NCBI GenBank assembly: GCA_036501825.1
Contig: DASXZP010000036.1
Location: 62,001 to 126,000, forward strand
Direction: 5' to 3'
DNA from: JAFECT01 sp036501825
GTDB lineage: Bacteria > Pseudomonadota > Alphaproteobacteria > Caulobacterales > Caulobacteraceae
DNA: 64,000 bases
A program made the translations under genes and the position numbers. This document shows, one piece after another, positions 17,035 through 26,187 of the stretch (position 1 is its first letter; each line of letters begins with the position of its first letter). The notes under the pieces were generated by a model that saw only the letters and a list, made by a program, of their open reading frames with translations, searched no databases and was not told the origin of the DNA.

Positions 17035-17587
17035 CCAGGCGCGCTTCGTGGTCGAGCATCCCGCGCGCGCGATCCTTCAGCCGCCGCGCCGGCACGCCTG
17101 CGTAGACGCCGAACGGTTGGGTCGACGCATTGACGAGACTGAGTGCGCCGATCGCGCAGCCCTCGGCGATATGCACGCCGGGCAGGATGACAGAGCCCGA
17201 ACCCACCACCACATGCCGCGCAACCGTGACCGGCGCGCTCTGCACGTTGGTGAACGCATCCGGCACTGTCGGGTTGGTCATGAAGACGCCGGAGAAATCG
17301 TCGGAGCTGGAATAGAGGCTGATGCGCGACGACAGGTTGGCGTAATCCTCGAGCGTCACGTCGGCGCGGCCGATCAGGCTGGTGTAACAAGCCACGTGCA
17401 CGTGCGCGCCGATGCGGAACACCGCGCCTTCGCCGGCGGACAGGATGCAGAAGTCGTCGATGCGGCTGTGGTCGCCGAGCTCGATCCGCTCGGCGCCATA
17501 GATCGAGGCCTTGCGCGACAGCTTCACCTCGCGGCCCACGCGCCGCAGGCCGAGCGTTTTCAGTTCATCGGCCTCGTAGAAGGACAT
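17021..17587 (-). CDS. Left-handed beta-helix acyltransferase (sugar O- or N-acetyltransferase)
   Basis: A 188-residue hexapeptide-repeat protein. It opens MSFYEADELKTLGLRRVGRE and carries repeats such as GAERIELGDHSRIDDFC, IGAHVHVACYTSLIG and VVVGSGSVILPGVHIAEG, ending in the typical VYAGVPARRLKDRA. Its closest look is to nucleotide-sugar acetyltransferases of the galactoside-O-acetyltransferase type. It lies directly downstream of the DegT aminotransferase, so it probably acylates the amino group made by that enzyme. The acyl group and sugar are not deducible. Confidence 0.83.
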   Translation of the reverse strand: MSFYEADELKTLGLRRVGREVKLSRKASIYGAERIELGDHSRIDDFCILSAGEGAVFRIGAHVHVACYTSLIGRADVTLEDYANLSSRISLYSSSDDFSGVFMTNPTVPDAFTNVQSAPVTVARHVVVGSGSVILPGVHIAEGCAIGALSLVNASTQPFGVYAGVPARRLKDRARGMLDHEARLGESR

Positions 17588-17607
17588 TTGCCCCCGGTCC
17601 CAACCCC

Positions 17608-18729
17608 TCAGACCCGGCCGGGCGCGGCGTTCTCGCCGGCGACCCGACGCACGGTCTCGCAGATGGCCAGGATATCGGCGTCCTGCAGTTCATGGAACAC
17701 CGGAAGACAGAGGACCCGGCGCGAAGCGCTGTCGGCGATCGGGGTCTCGGCCCCATGGTCGTAGAGCGGGACCCGGGCCAGGGGCGGGTGGAAATAGCGC
17801 CGGGGCTCGACGCCCTCGGATTCCAGCTGGGCCTTGAGGCGCAGGCACTGGGGCTCGTCCTTCATGAGGATCGGGACATAGGCGCCGTTGCGCGTGGCTG
17901 CCGCGGGCCAGGCCTGGGTCTCGACCGCCCCGTCGAGGCTGCGGGCGTAGAGGTCGGCGATGGCGCGGCGGCGCTCAAGGATCTGGTCGAGGTCGTCGAG
18001 CATGGCCAGGCCCATGGCGGCGTGCAGCTCGCTGAGCTTGGCGTTGATACCCGGGTCGACGATGGAACCGTCGCTGACGTCGATGCCGAAGTTGATCATC
18101 CGCCCGGCGCGCTCGAACGCGTCGCGGTCCTTGAACACGATGGCGCCGCCCTCGCCGGTGTGGAACAGCTTGGTGGCATGCAGGCTCAGGGTCGCCGCGT
18201 CGCCCCAACGCAACACGCTCGACCCGCCATAGTCGACGGCGAAGGCGTGGGCCGCGTCGTAGATCACTTTAAGCGAATGGCGACGCGCGACCGCGTCGAT
18301 GGCCTCGACCTCGCATGGGGCGCCGTAAACGTGCACCGGCACGATGGCGCTGACCTCCGGCGTGATCGCTCGTTCGGCCGCGGCGGGATCGAGATCCAGG
18401 GTTGCGCGATCGACGTCCGCGAAGCGCGGCGTGATGCCTTCCCAATGCAGCGCACTGGCGGTCGCGACGAAAGTGAACGGCGAGGTGACCGCCGCTCGCT
18501 TCACGTCGAGCGCGCGAAACGCGATCTGCAGCGCGAGCGTGCCGTTGGCGACCAGCAACAGGTTGCTCACACCCAACCGCTCTTCCAGCCGCCGCGTCAG
18601 CGCCTGCACCAGGGGGCCATTGTTGGTCAGCCAGCAACGCTCGTAGGCGCCCTCGAGGTATTTCCGGTAGCGCTCAAAGGACGGAAGGTAAGGCCGCGTG
18701 ACCGGTATCCGCGCACGGCCGGCGCTCAT
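17608..18729 (-). CDS. DegT/DnrJ/EryC1-type sugar aminotransferase
   Basis: A 373-residue PLP enzyme that aminates a keto sugar nucleotide. It contains ANGTLALQIAFRAL, SPFTFVATASAL, YDAAHAFAVDYGG and the PLP-binding lysine at about residue 187 in LSLHATKLFHTGEGG. The start at 18729 overlaps the upstream fusion gene's stop (ATGA); an open frame continues 53 codons further but is antisense-like. With the rfb genes supplying dTDP-4-keto-6-deoxyglucose and the adjacent acyltransferase, a dTDP-4-acylamino-4,6-dideoxyhexose is the likely product. No 3,4-ketoisomerase gene (FdtA/QdtA) was seen, which argues for 4-amination. Confidence 0.88.
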   Translation of the reverse strand: MSAGRARIPVTRPYLPSFERYRKYLEGAYERCWLTNNGPLVQALTRRLEERLGVSNLLLVANGTLALQIAFRALDVKRAAVTSPFTFVATASALHWEGITPRFADVDRATLDLDPAAAERAITPEVSAIVPVHVYGAPCEVEAIDAVARRHSLKVIYDAAHAFAVDYGGSSVLRWGDAATLSLHATKLFHTGEGGAIVFKDRDAFERAGRMINFGIDVSDGSIVDPGINAKLSELHAAMGLAMLDDLDQILERRRAIADLYARSLDGAVETQAWPAAATRNGAYVPILMKDEPQCLRLKAQLESEGVEPRRYFHPPLARVPLYDHGAETPIADSASRRVLCLPVFHELQDADILAICETVRRVAGENAAPGRV

Positions 18730-21206
18730 GCGGCCTCGTCCTCTGGGACGAGCAACTCCAGGTACTGATGCACCGACGCCTCCAGGGTGTACGCGCGAGA
18801 CCGCGCAATAAGCGCCTCCCGGTTGTGCGCCGTCAACAGAGCGGATTTGATCGCCCCCGCCAAGGCTTCGGGGTCGCCGACCCGACAAAGGGTTCCATAG
18901 CGTCCACCGTCGAGGATTTCGGCCGGTCCGGTCGGACAGTCGGTACTGACGACCGGTACGCCCTGCGACAGCGCCTCGACCAGCACGTTGCCGAAGCCTT
19001 CCGACTTCGACGACAGCACGAACAGGTCGGTCTGCTGCAGCCAGCGGACCGGATAGGGATCGAACCCCGGCATGGTCACCGCCTCGGCGAGGCCGAGGTC
19101 ACGGGTCAGGGCCAGAAGTTCGTCGCGCAAGGGTCCGGTCCCCAGAATCGCCAGGCGCGCCGGCATGGTCCGGCGCACGATCGCAAGCGCACGCAGCAGG
19201 GTCGCGTGATCCTTTTCCCGCGCCAGCCGCCCCATGGTCAGAAGCCTGGGCCCGTCGCCGTCGGGCCAGCGGATCGAAAACGCTTCCTCGCCGACGTCGA
19301 GCGACAGGGTGGGAGGATTGGAGATGCGGTGCACGCGCGACAGCGGGACGCCCGATATGCGCGACACGCTGTGGGCGACGCCGTCGGAAATGGCCACCAG
19401 GCTGTCGGCGAATGGATAGGTCAGCCCCGTCGACAAGCGCACCCAAAGACCGCGCAGACCTTCGGAGGTCTCGCGGATATGGCTCCAGTCGGAATGGTCG
19501 CTCAGCACCAGGCGCGTGCGCGTGCCCGCGAGCAGGCGCGCCACCACCGCCATCGAGGTCAGCGGCCACAATCCGGCGAGCAAGGCGCGCGGCTGCCGCT
19601 CGCGCAGATAAACCGCGACCTGTTGCACGCTGTCGCGCAGGCGTCGCACCGGCAAAGTCTTGATCGTGACGTTGTCGGGCACGTGATCGGCCAGATCGCC
19701 GGTCGCATCGAGTACCGCCAGCTCGACCCGATAGCCGCGGCGCGCGAACTCGGCGGCCAGCAGCAGGCGCACGCGTTCCATGCCGCCGCCGGTGAGACTG
19801 GGGAGCAGGATCGCGATATCGACGCCGTCGGCGTCTGCGCTGCTGCGCGCCGGATGCGGAAAGTCCAGCACCGTGGTGCCGACGCCGAGCTGCGTGCGCG
19901 CGGCGCGCCACAGGATCACGTTCCAGATCAGAAACGACAGGGCGAGCGACAGGGCCGCGCCCGTCGATCCGAGGGCGGGAATCAGGAACGGCGACGCGAG
20001 CACCTGAACCGTCACCGACACGAACAGAGCCAGGGTGACCATGCGCTCGCGGCCGCACATAACCAGGACCGTGCCGTTGATGCCGAAGAAGGCGTTGAGC
20101 ATCTGCGCGGCGGTACAGATCAAGAGCGGGACGTAGGCGCGCTCGAACCCGGCGCCGAACACCCAGCGCAAGAGCCGCTGGTCGGCGATGGCATAGCCCA
20201 CGAACACCGACGCGGCGACGGCGAACGCGAAGATAGCCGCGCGGTGCAGCACGCGTTGCAAGCGCGCGTGCTCTCCCGTCGCGTTCAGGCGCGCGATCTC
20301 GGGTCCGGCGGTGAAGCCCACGCTGGTCAGGCCGAAACCACCGATATCCCCGCCGCGCTGCGCCACGCGAAAAGCGCCCACCTGGGCGGCGGAGGAAAAC
20401 GCGCCGAGGAACAATAGCGCCGCGCTGGCCTGAGCGATCTGCAGGCCGACGGTGATCGACATGGGCAGCGCCGCTCTTAACCAACGCCCGGCGGCGAACA
20501 CCGGCCGCGCATCCCGCACTCGCTTGGGAAGGGCGCGACCCACCAGCACCCACGCGATCAGGGCCGAAGCGGCGGAAGCGACGGTCTGTAGCATGAAGGC
20601 GCGCGACGGCGTCAACCAGTGCGGCGCACCGAGGAGGACGCTCAGCAGCAAGAGGACGAACAGGCCGGGCCGCACGATCAGGTCGAAGCACTGACCCGCG
20701 ACGAAGCGGCGAAGCCCCGCCAGAGTCGAACTCGCCAGGCTCGACAGCGCGAACGCCGGCAACAGGCCCAACGCCCAAAGGAGCGCCGCTGAGTCGCGCG
20801 GGAAAAACGTCACCAGCACGGTCGACGACAGGGCGGCCAGGATCGCGGCGCTCGCCATTGTGCAGCCGAGTGCGAACAGGATCATGCCCTTCACGCGCCC
20901 GGGATCGTCCTGCGCGGTGGCGATCGATACTTCGCGCGCGGTGAGCATCGGCAGGCCCGCGTGGACGAACCCGACCAGCATCACGACCGCCATGCCGAGC
21001 GCATAGACGCCGAGGCCGCCCGGCCCCAGCGATCGCGCCAACAGCGTGAGCGACGCGAGCCCCAACAGCACCTCGAGCATGCGCATGGCCGCGCCGGACA
21101 GGCTTCCGCGCACCAGACCGCCGGGGTCGCCGATGAGGCGCAGCAATAGGGCGCTCAGGCCGCGCGCCCGTGTCGTCTTGTCGGCAGGGTTGATTGAGGT
21201 CGCCAT
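18726..21206 (-). CDS. Flippase-glycosyltransferase fusion protein
   Basis: One 826-residue open frame carries two normally separate proteins. Residues about 25-440 are a Wzx/MATE-like flippase with some 12-14 hydrophobic segments, including the LGPGGLGVYALGMAVVML start. Residues 441-461 form a Pro/Ser/Asp-rich linker. Residues about 462-820 are a GT4 glycosyltransferase: VDIAILLPSLTGGGMERV, LVAISDGVAHSVS, LLTMGRLAREKDHATLLRAL and the donor-site motif LSSKSEGFGNVLVEALSQGVPVVS. No start codon stands at the GT4 opening (Val462 is GTC) and no stop or frame break interrupts the join, so this is not two mis-joined genes. It overlaps asnB by one base and the DegT gene by four. Coupling of the last sugar transfer to flipping is inferred. 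Confidence 0.9.
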   Translation of the reverse strand: MATSINPADKTTRARGLSALLLRLIGDPGGLVRGSLSGAAMRMLEVLLGLASLTLLARSLGPGGLGVYALGMAVVMLVGFVHAGLPMLTAREVSIATAQDDPGRVKGMILFALGCTMASAAILAALSSTVLVTFFPRDSAALLWALGLLPAFALSSLASSTLAGLRRFVAGQCFDLIVRPGLFVLLLLSVLLGAPHWLTPSRAFMLQTVASAASALIAWVLVGRALPKRVRDARPVFAAGRWLRAALPMSITVGLQIAQASAALLFLGAFSSAAQVGAFRVAQRGGDIGGFGLTSVGFTAGPEIARLNATGEHARLQRVLHRAAIFAFAVAASVFVGYAIADQRLLRWVFGAGFERAYVPLLICTAAQMLNAFFGINGTVLVMCGRERMVTLALFVSVTVQVLASPFLIPALGSTGAALSLALSFLIWNVILWRAARTQLGVGTTVLDFPHPARSSADADGVDIAILLPSLTGGGMERVRLLLAAEFARRGYRVELAVLDATGDLADHVPDNVTIKTLPVRRLRDSVQQVAVYLRERQPRALLAGLWPLTSMAVVARLLAGTRTRLVLSDHSDWSHIRETSEGLRGLWVRLSTGLTYPFADSLVAISDGVAHSVSRISGVPLSRVHRISNPPTLSLDVGEEAFSIRWPDGDGPRLLTMGRLAREKDHATLLRALAIVRRTMPARLAILGTGPLRDELLALTRDLGLAEAVTMPGFDPYPVRWLQQTDLFVLSSKSEGFGNVLVEALSQGVPVVSTDCPTGPAEILDGGRYGTLCRVGDPEALAGAIKSALLTAHNREALIARSRAYTLEASVHQYLELLVPEDEAA

Positions 21207-23236
21207 CAGTTGGACGACGACGCGCCGGCCGGCGTTCGCCGCGGCGCGCGCTTCGCCTCGCTTTGCAGCGCGGAGCCGGCGTGCGGTCCCTCTTCTGCGT
21301 CACGCCATGCCTGGAACATCAGCACCGCCCACAGTCGCGCCGACCAGTCGCGGCGTCCGCTCTGGTGTTCGGCCCAGACGCGGCGCACCGCCTCGACGTC
21401 GAACAGGCCGCCGTCCGACAGGCGCTCGCGGCTGACCAGGCTCTCGCCCCAGTCTTTCAGGTCGCTGCGCAGCCAGGTTCCGACCGGCACGGCGAAGCCC
21501 GCCTTCGGCCGCTCGAACAGGCGGCGCGGCACATAGCGTTCGAGCACGCGCTTCAGCACGCGCTTGCCGCTCTTGCCCTTCAGCTTCATCTCCATCGGCA
21601 ACGACCAGGCAAAGCGCAACAGGCCGCTGTCGAGGAACGGCGCGCGCGCCTCCAGGCTGACCGCCATGCTGGCGCGATCGACCTTCACCAGGATGTCGTC
21701 GGGCAGGTAGTTGGTGGTATCCAGCGCCATGGCGCGTTCGGCGAATCCGCCGAGCGGCAACGCCGGCAGGCGCTCCGCCGGAATGTCGAGCCCGTGCGCG
21801 CCGCCCGACAGAATGTCTTGCGGCGTCTCCCAGGCGGAGAGCAAGAGTTTCAGGAACGACGCTTCCGATCGCGCGGTCAGTTTGTGGGCGAATTTGTGCA
21901 GCTTGTCGCCGGCGCGGCCGTGGCGAAGGGCGCCCGGCGCCAGCGGTCCGGCGGCTTTGAACAGCGCGCTCCAGGCGGCGGGCGGGGCGGCGTGCACCAC
22001 GCCGGCGGCAAAGCGGCGCGCGCCGAGCGGCGTACGCGACAGCCGGTTCCAGGCGGGGCCGTAGATGTAGCGATTGTAGCCGCCGAACAGCTCGTCGCCG
22101 CCGTCGCCGGACAGGGCCACGGTCACGTGCCGCCGCGCCAGCGCCGACACCAGGTGGGTCGGGATCTGTGAGGAATCGGCGAAGGGCTCGTCGTACATTT
22201 CCGCCAGCCGCGGCACGACGCCCAGCGCCTCATCGCCGCCGACGTAGAGCTCGGTGTGTTCGGTCCCCAGCACGCGGGCGACTTCGCGGGCGTGTTCCGC
22301 CTCGTTCAGCGCCTTGTCCCAACTGCCGATGGTGAATGTCTTCACCGGCCGCGACGCCGCCTGCTGCATCAACGCGACGATGATCGAGGAATCGATGCCG
22401 CCCGAAAGCAACGCGCCGAGCGGCACGTCCGACACCATGCGCGATTTAACGATGGCGCGCAGGCGCGCGTCGAGCGCTTCGACGGCGTCGTCTTCGCTTC
22501 CGGAGAACCGGTCGGCAAGCCCGGCGGAAATTTCGTCGGCGGCGCGCCAGTACGGACGCGTTTCGACCTTGCGGCTTTTCAGATCGGCGAGGTCGAGGCT
22601 GAGCAGGGCGCCCGGTTCGAGCTTGCGCACGTCGCGATAGATCGACCAGGGCGCGGGCACATAGGCGTAACGGAAATAGCTGGCGACCGCTTCGGGATCG
22701 AGGCTGCGGTCGAGCGCCGGATGCTGGGCCAGGGCCTTCAGTTCGGAGGCGAAGACGAAGTCGCGGCCCGCCCAGCCCCAGTAGAGCGGCTTTTCACCGA
22801 ACCGGTCGCGCGCCAGATGCAGCCGCCGTTCGAGCCGGTCCCAGAGCGCGAGTGCGAGCTGGCCCTCGGCCTGTTGCAGCGCCCGCTCCACGCCCCAGGT
22901 CTCGATCGCCTGCAGCAGAACTTCGGTGTCGGAATGACCGCGCCAGCGCGGCGCCGCGCCTGCGGCTTCCAGTGCTGTGCGCAGGTCGGCGTAGTTGAAG
23001 ATCTCGCCGTTGAAGATCATCACATAGCGGCCGCTGGCCGACACCATCGGCTGGTCGCCCTGGGCCGAGACGTCGATGATCGACAGGCGCCGGTGGCCGA
23101 GCGCTATGCCGGTCTCCGGATCGAGCCAGTGGGCGCCGCCGTCGGGCCCGCGGTGGATCAGACGCGCGGTCATGCGCGCGACCAGCGCTTCGCCGTGTTT
23201 TCCGTCCGCTGAGATGAAGCCCGCGATCCCGCACAT
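21206..23236 (-). CDS. asnB: Asparagine synthase (glutamine-hydrolysing)-like amidotransferase
   Basis: A 676-residue class II amidotransferase. The N-terminal catalytic Cys2 follows Met1 (MCGIAGFIS), the glutaminase domain reaches about residue 220 (LGHRRLSIID, FNGEIFNY), and the synthetase domain has the PP-loop LSGGIDSS at 277-284 and SGDGGDELFGGYNR. The start is fixed by the need for Cys2; the frame is open about 340 codons upstream, through the FkbM gene, without meaning. In polysaccharide loci such proteins often amidate uronic acids or amino sugars rather than aspartate, which suits the UDP-HexNAc dehydrogenase at 9939. The C-terminal tail is basic and Ser/Ala-rich. Confidence 0.9.
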   Translation of the reverse strand: MCGIAGFISADGKHGEALVARMTARLIHRGPDGGAHWLDPETGIALGHRRLSIIDVSAQGDQPMVSASGRYVMIFNGEIFNYADLRTALEAAGAAPRWRGHSDTEVLLQAIETWGVERALQQAEGQLALALWDRLERRLHLARDRFGEKPLYWGWAGRDFVFASELKALAQHPALDRSLDPEAVASYFRYAYVPAPWSIYRDVRKLEPGALLSLDLADLKSRKVETRPYWRAADEISAGLADRFSGSEDDAVEALDARLRAIVKSRMVSDVPLGALLSGGIDSSIIVALMQQAASRPVKTFTIGSWDKALNEAEHAREVARVLGTEHTELYVGGDEALGVVPRLAEMYDEPFADSSQIPTHLVSALARRHVTVALSGDGGDELFGGYNRYIYGPAWNRLSRTPLGARRFAAGVVHAAPPAAWSALFKAAGPLAPGALRHGRAGDKLHKFAHKLTARSEASFLKLLLSAWETPQDILSGGAHGLDIPAERLPALPLGGFAERAMALDTTNYLPDDILVKVDRASMAVSLEARAPFLDSGLLRFAWSLPMEMKLKGKSGKRVLKRVLERYVPRRLFERPKAGFAVPVGTWLRSDLKDWGESLVSRERLSDGGLFDVEAVRRVWAEHQSGRRDWSARLWAVLMFQAWRDAEEGPHAGSALQSEAKRAPRRTPAGASSSN

Positions 23237-23238
23237 GG

Positions 23239-24126
23239 TCAGGCGGCGCCTTTGATTGCGACGGCGTTGGTCGAATCGAGCGGATGCACCTGCAGCCCTG
23301 CCTCGACAAAGGTGGCGACGAGGCTGCGGTCGTCGGCGGCATCGGGCGCGCGTTCGAACACCAGTTGCTCCGTCTTGCGCAGAGTCTCCGTGGCCCCGGC
23401 CAAAGCCAGCGGCTCGGCGCCTTCGAGGTCGAGCTTGATCAGACGCACGCGCGCCTCGTTCTTCAGGATCGCGTCGAGGGTGGTCGTGACGATGTCGCGC
23501 GAGCCGGTGGAGTCGCCGCGCACGATGCTGGCCATCCCCCAGCGGCCTTGCGGCATGGCGGCGTGAACGGTTTCCCCCTCGCGTGCGGACAGGGCGCGTT
23601 CGATCACGGTCACATTGGTCAGGCCGTTGTCCGCGACGTGGGCGCGCAGTCGTTCCGCGGTCTCGGGAATCATCTCTACGGCATAAACCCGCCCGGCGCT
23701 CCCGACCAGCTTCGAGGCGAGCAGGGTGTAGAATCCCATATTGGCGCCGCCGTCCACGAACACGTCGCCGGGGCGGAGGGTCTCGACGATCTGGCGAGTG
23801 ACCGCCGGCTCGCGGCCTGGCCACACGTGGTAGAGGTCGTCGCCATCGCCGCGCACATGGAAGCGCCCGATTCCCTTCGTCTCCACCGTCACGTCTTCGA
23901 GCGCGACCGGCGCGCGCCAGACATTCAAATCGCGCGCGGCGGTCGCAACGCCGCGTCGCGCGGAACGGTTGAGGATGCGCTGGTCGTTCTGCGTCGCGCC
24001 GCGCACGCAGGCCAGCAGGCTCATCCAGGTCGAAAGCCGCCTTGCCCAGACGAGCGAAACGCCCGCGGCGCGCCGCACCGGCCGCGGTAATCCTCGTTTC
24101 ACCTGTTCCGAGAAGGTCAGCGTCAT
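23239..24126 (-). CDS. FkbM family methyltransferase
   Basis: A 295-residue protein. A basic N-terminal stretch is followed by the FkbM-type methyltransferase: the SAM motif FVDGGANMGFYTLLASKLVG, VYAVEMIPETAERLRAHV and the late motif VRLIKLDLEGAEPLALAGA. FkbM enzymes usually O-methylate sugars or polyketides. It lies two bases from asnB and overlaps the upstream GT4 gene by four bases, so it is in the same operon. A sugar O-methylation in the polymer is likely. Confidence 0.88.
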   Translation of the reverse strand: MTLTFSEQVKRGLPRPVRRAAGVSLVWARRLSTWMSLLACVRGATQNDQRILNRSARRGVATAARDLNVWRAPVALEDVTVETKGIGRFHVRGDGDDLYHVWPGREPAVTRQIVETLRPGDVFVDGGANMGFYTLLASKLVGSAGRVYAVEMIPETAERLRAHVADNGLTNVTVIERALSAREGETVHAAMPQGRWGMASIVRGDSTGSRDIVTTTLDAILKNEARVRLIKLDLEGAEPLALAGATETLRKTEQLVFERAPDAADDRSLVATFVEAGLQVHPLDSTNAVAIKGAA

Positions 24127-25286
24127 GCGTCGCCTCGACTCGACAGCAACTCACGATACACCCGGGTTGTGCCGTCGAGGACGATTTCTTCGTCGAACTC
24201 GGCGAGGGCGCGGCTCCGCGCGGCCTCGCCCATGCGCTGCACCAGGCCGCGATCATCGTCCAGGCGCGCGATGGCTTGCGCCAGTCCGCTCGAATCCCTG
24301 ACCGGTACGCGAAAGCCCTCGACGCCGTCGTTAACCACTTCGCGGCAGCCCGGCGTGTCGGTGGTGATCAGCGCCCGCGCACAGGCGGCGGCTTCGATCA
24401 GCGATTTGGGCAGGCCTTCGCGGTAGCTTGGAAGCACGGCGACGTCGATGCTCTGCAACAGGGCGGGCATGTCGGCGACGTGACCCAGCCATTCGACCAA
24501 GCCTTCATCGGTCCAACCGTGAATGGTCTCCACGGCGACCGCGGCCGGATTGCCGGGATCGGGATCGCCCGCCAGCAGGAAGCGAATGCTGCGACCCTGC
24601 GCCTTCAACGCACGCGCGGCGTCGACGTATTCCCGCAACCCCTTGTCCCACAGCAGTCGCGCAGCCAGCAGCACACGCAGGGGCGCCGTCGGGTTGGCGG
24701 AGGCCGCCGGCGGCGTGAAGCGTTTGCAGTCGACGCCGGAGCCCTTGATCACGCGCACGCGCTCGCGCTTCACCAGTTTTGCGCGCGCGAACAACGCTTC
24801 GTCGTCGGGGTTCTGCAAAATCAGTCGCGCGCCTTCGCCGCCGAGGGCGAGCCGCAACAGGGCGGCTACGACCGGTCGTAATGTGCGGGCCCTCAGCGAC
24901 GGATTGATGAACACCCAGCCGAGGCCGGCGACGGCGCTGACGCGTCCCTTCACGCCCGCGAGGCGTCCCGCCAATCCGCCGTAGACTGCGGGCTTGATGG
25001 TGAAGCCGTGGATGAGGTCGGCGCGTTCTTCGCGCAACAACCGCGCGATGTGGTTAACCAGCGCCGCCTCGCGCAAAGGATTGAGGCTGCGGCGTTGCAT
25101 CGGCAGCGCGATCCAGCGGAAGCCGAGCGCCTGGAGTTTTGCGCCGTACTCTCCCGGCGGCGAGATCAGCAGCACGTCGTAGCCCTCGTCGCGCAGGCGG
25201 CGGATCAGCGACAGGCGAAAGTTATAGAGATACCAGTCGGTGTTCGCGAACAGCACGACCTTGGGCGGACGGGCGTCGTCGGACAT
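24123..25286 (-). CDS. Glycosyltransferase, GT4 (CapM/PglA-like)
   Basis: A 387-residue GT-B enzyme. The opening KVVLFANTDWYLYNFRLSLIRRLRDEGY, then IHGFTIKPAVYGGLAGRL, AVAGLGWVF, LLAARLLWDKGLREYVDAARAL and VLPSYREGLPKSLIEAAACARALITTD are typical of GT4 enzymes that add GalNAc-, bacillosamine- or rhamnose-type residues. It is six bases downstream of rfbA. Exact donor unknown. Confidence 0.88.
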   Translation of the reverse strand: MSDDARPPKVVLFANTDWYLYNFRLSLIRRLRDEGYDVLLISPPGEYGAKLQALGFRWIALPMQRRSLNPLREAALVNHIARLLREERADLIHGFTIKPAVYGGLAGRLAGVKGRVSAVAGLGWVFINPSLRARTLRPVVAALLRLALGGEGARLILQNPDDEALFARAKLVKRERVRVIKGSGVDCKRFTPPAASANPTAPLRVLLAARLLWDKGLREYVDAARALKAQGRSIRFLLAGDPDPGNPAAVAVETIHGWTDEGLVEWLGHVADMPALLQSIDVAVLPSYREGLPKSLIEAAACARALITTDTPGCREVVNDGVEGFRVPVRDSSGLAQAIARLDDDRGLVQRMGEAARSRALAEFDEEIVLDGTTRVYRELLSSRGDA

Positions 25287-25292
25287 GGCGCC

Positions 25293-26177
25293 TCAGAGCA
25301 CCCCCGGTGCGGGATTCTGCGCGAGCTTTTTCAGATAGGCGCCATAGGGGCTCTTGGCGTCGCCGGCGAGCTCGATCAGGCGCTGCGCGTCCAGCCAGCC
25401 GTTGTGGTAGGCGATCTCTTCCAGACAGCCGATGCGATAGCCCTGGCGGTTTTCGATGGTGCGCACGAACTCGCCGGCTTCGATCAGCGAATCGTGGGTG
25501 CCGGTGTCGAACCACGCAAAGCCTCGGCCCAACACTTCCAGGTCGAGCGCGCCCAGGTCGAGATAGGTGCGGTTGAGGTCGGTGATTTCGAGCTCGCCGC
25601 GCGCCGAGGGTTTCAGGCTTCGCGCAAATTCGCTGGCGCGCCCGTCGTAGAAATAGAGGCCGGTGACCGCGAGGTCGGATTTCGGCGCGGCGGGCTTTTC
25701 CTCGATGCCGAGCACCTTGCCGGTCGCGTCGATCGCAGCCACGCCGTAGCGCTGGGGATCCTTCACCGGATAGCCGAAGACTGTCGCGCCTTGCGTCTTC
25801 GCGGCCGCCCGCGCGAGCTGGCCTGAGAAGCCGGAACCGAAGAAGATGTTGTCGCCGAGCACGAGCGCGCTGGGCTGTCCGCCGATGAAGTCCTCGCCGA
25901 GAATGAAGGCCTGGGCCAGGCCGTCCGGCCGCGCCTGCACCACGTACTCGAATGACGCGCCGAAGCGCGAGCCATCGCCCAGCAGGCGCTTGAACGCGGC
26001 CTGGTCTTCCGGGGTGGTGATGATCAGAATTTCACGGATTCCGGCCAGCATCAGCGCCGACAACGGATAGTAAATCATCGGCTTGTCCCACACCGGGAGC
26101 AGCTGTTTCGAGACCGCCAGCGTCAGCGGATGCAACCGCGTGCCGGCGCCGCCGGCCAGGACGATGCCCCGTCTCAT
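25293..26177 (-). CDS. rfbA: Glucose-1-phosphate thymidylyltransferase
   Basis: A 294-residue enzyme making dTDP-glucose from dTTP and glucose 1-phosphate, the first step of the dTDP-L-rhamnose pathway. Clear signatures: RRGIVLAGGAGTRLHPLTLAVSKQLLPVWDKPMIYYPLS, GDGSRFGASFEYVVQ, LGDNIFFGSGF and GLYFYD. The length is normal for RmlA. It is part of the tightly packed rfbC, rfbB, rfbD, rfbA block at the 5' end of the minus-strand operon. Confidence 0.96.
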   Translation of the reverse strand: MRRGIVLAGGAGTRLHPLTLAVSKQLLPVWDKPMIYYPLSALMLAGIREILIITTPEDQAAFKRLLGDGSRFGASFEYVVQARPDGLAQAFILGEDFIGGQPSALVLGDNIFFGSGFSGQLARAAAKTQGATVFGYPVKDPQRYGVAAIDATGKVLGIEEKPAAPKSDLAVTGLYFYDGRASEFARSLKPSARGELEITDLNRTYLDLGALDLEVLGRGFAWFDTGTHDSLIEAGEFVRTIENRQGYRIGCLEEIAYHNGWLDAQRLIELAGDAKSPYGAYLKKLAQNPAPGVL

Positions 26178-26187
26178 GATACGCGCC

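Noticed and set aside
19820..19900. Frameshift or assembly join creating the flippase-GT4 fusion
   Set aside because: The frame is open throughout and the linker is ordinary in composition. There is no start codon at the GT4 opening. Only read data could overturn this.
23237..24256. A 340-codon upstream extension of asnB giving a 1016-residue protein
   Set aside because: The enzyme needs Cys as residue 2, which is fixed by the internal ATG at 23236. The extension is an out-of-frame shadow of the FkbM methyltransferase.
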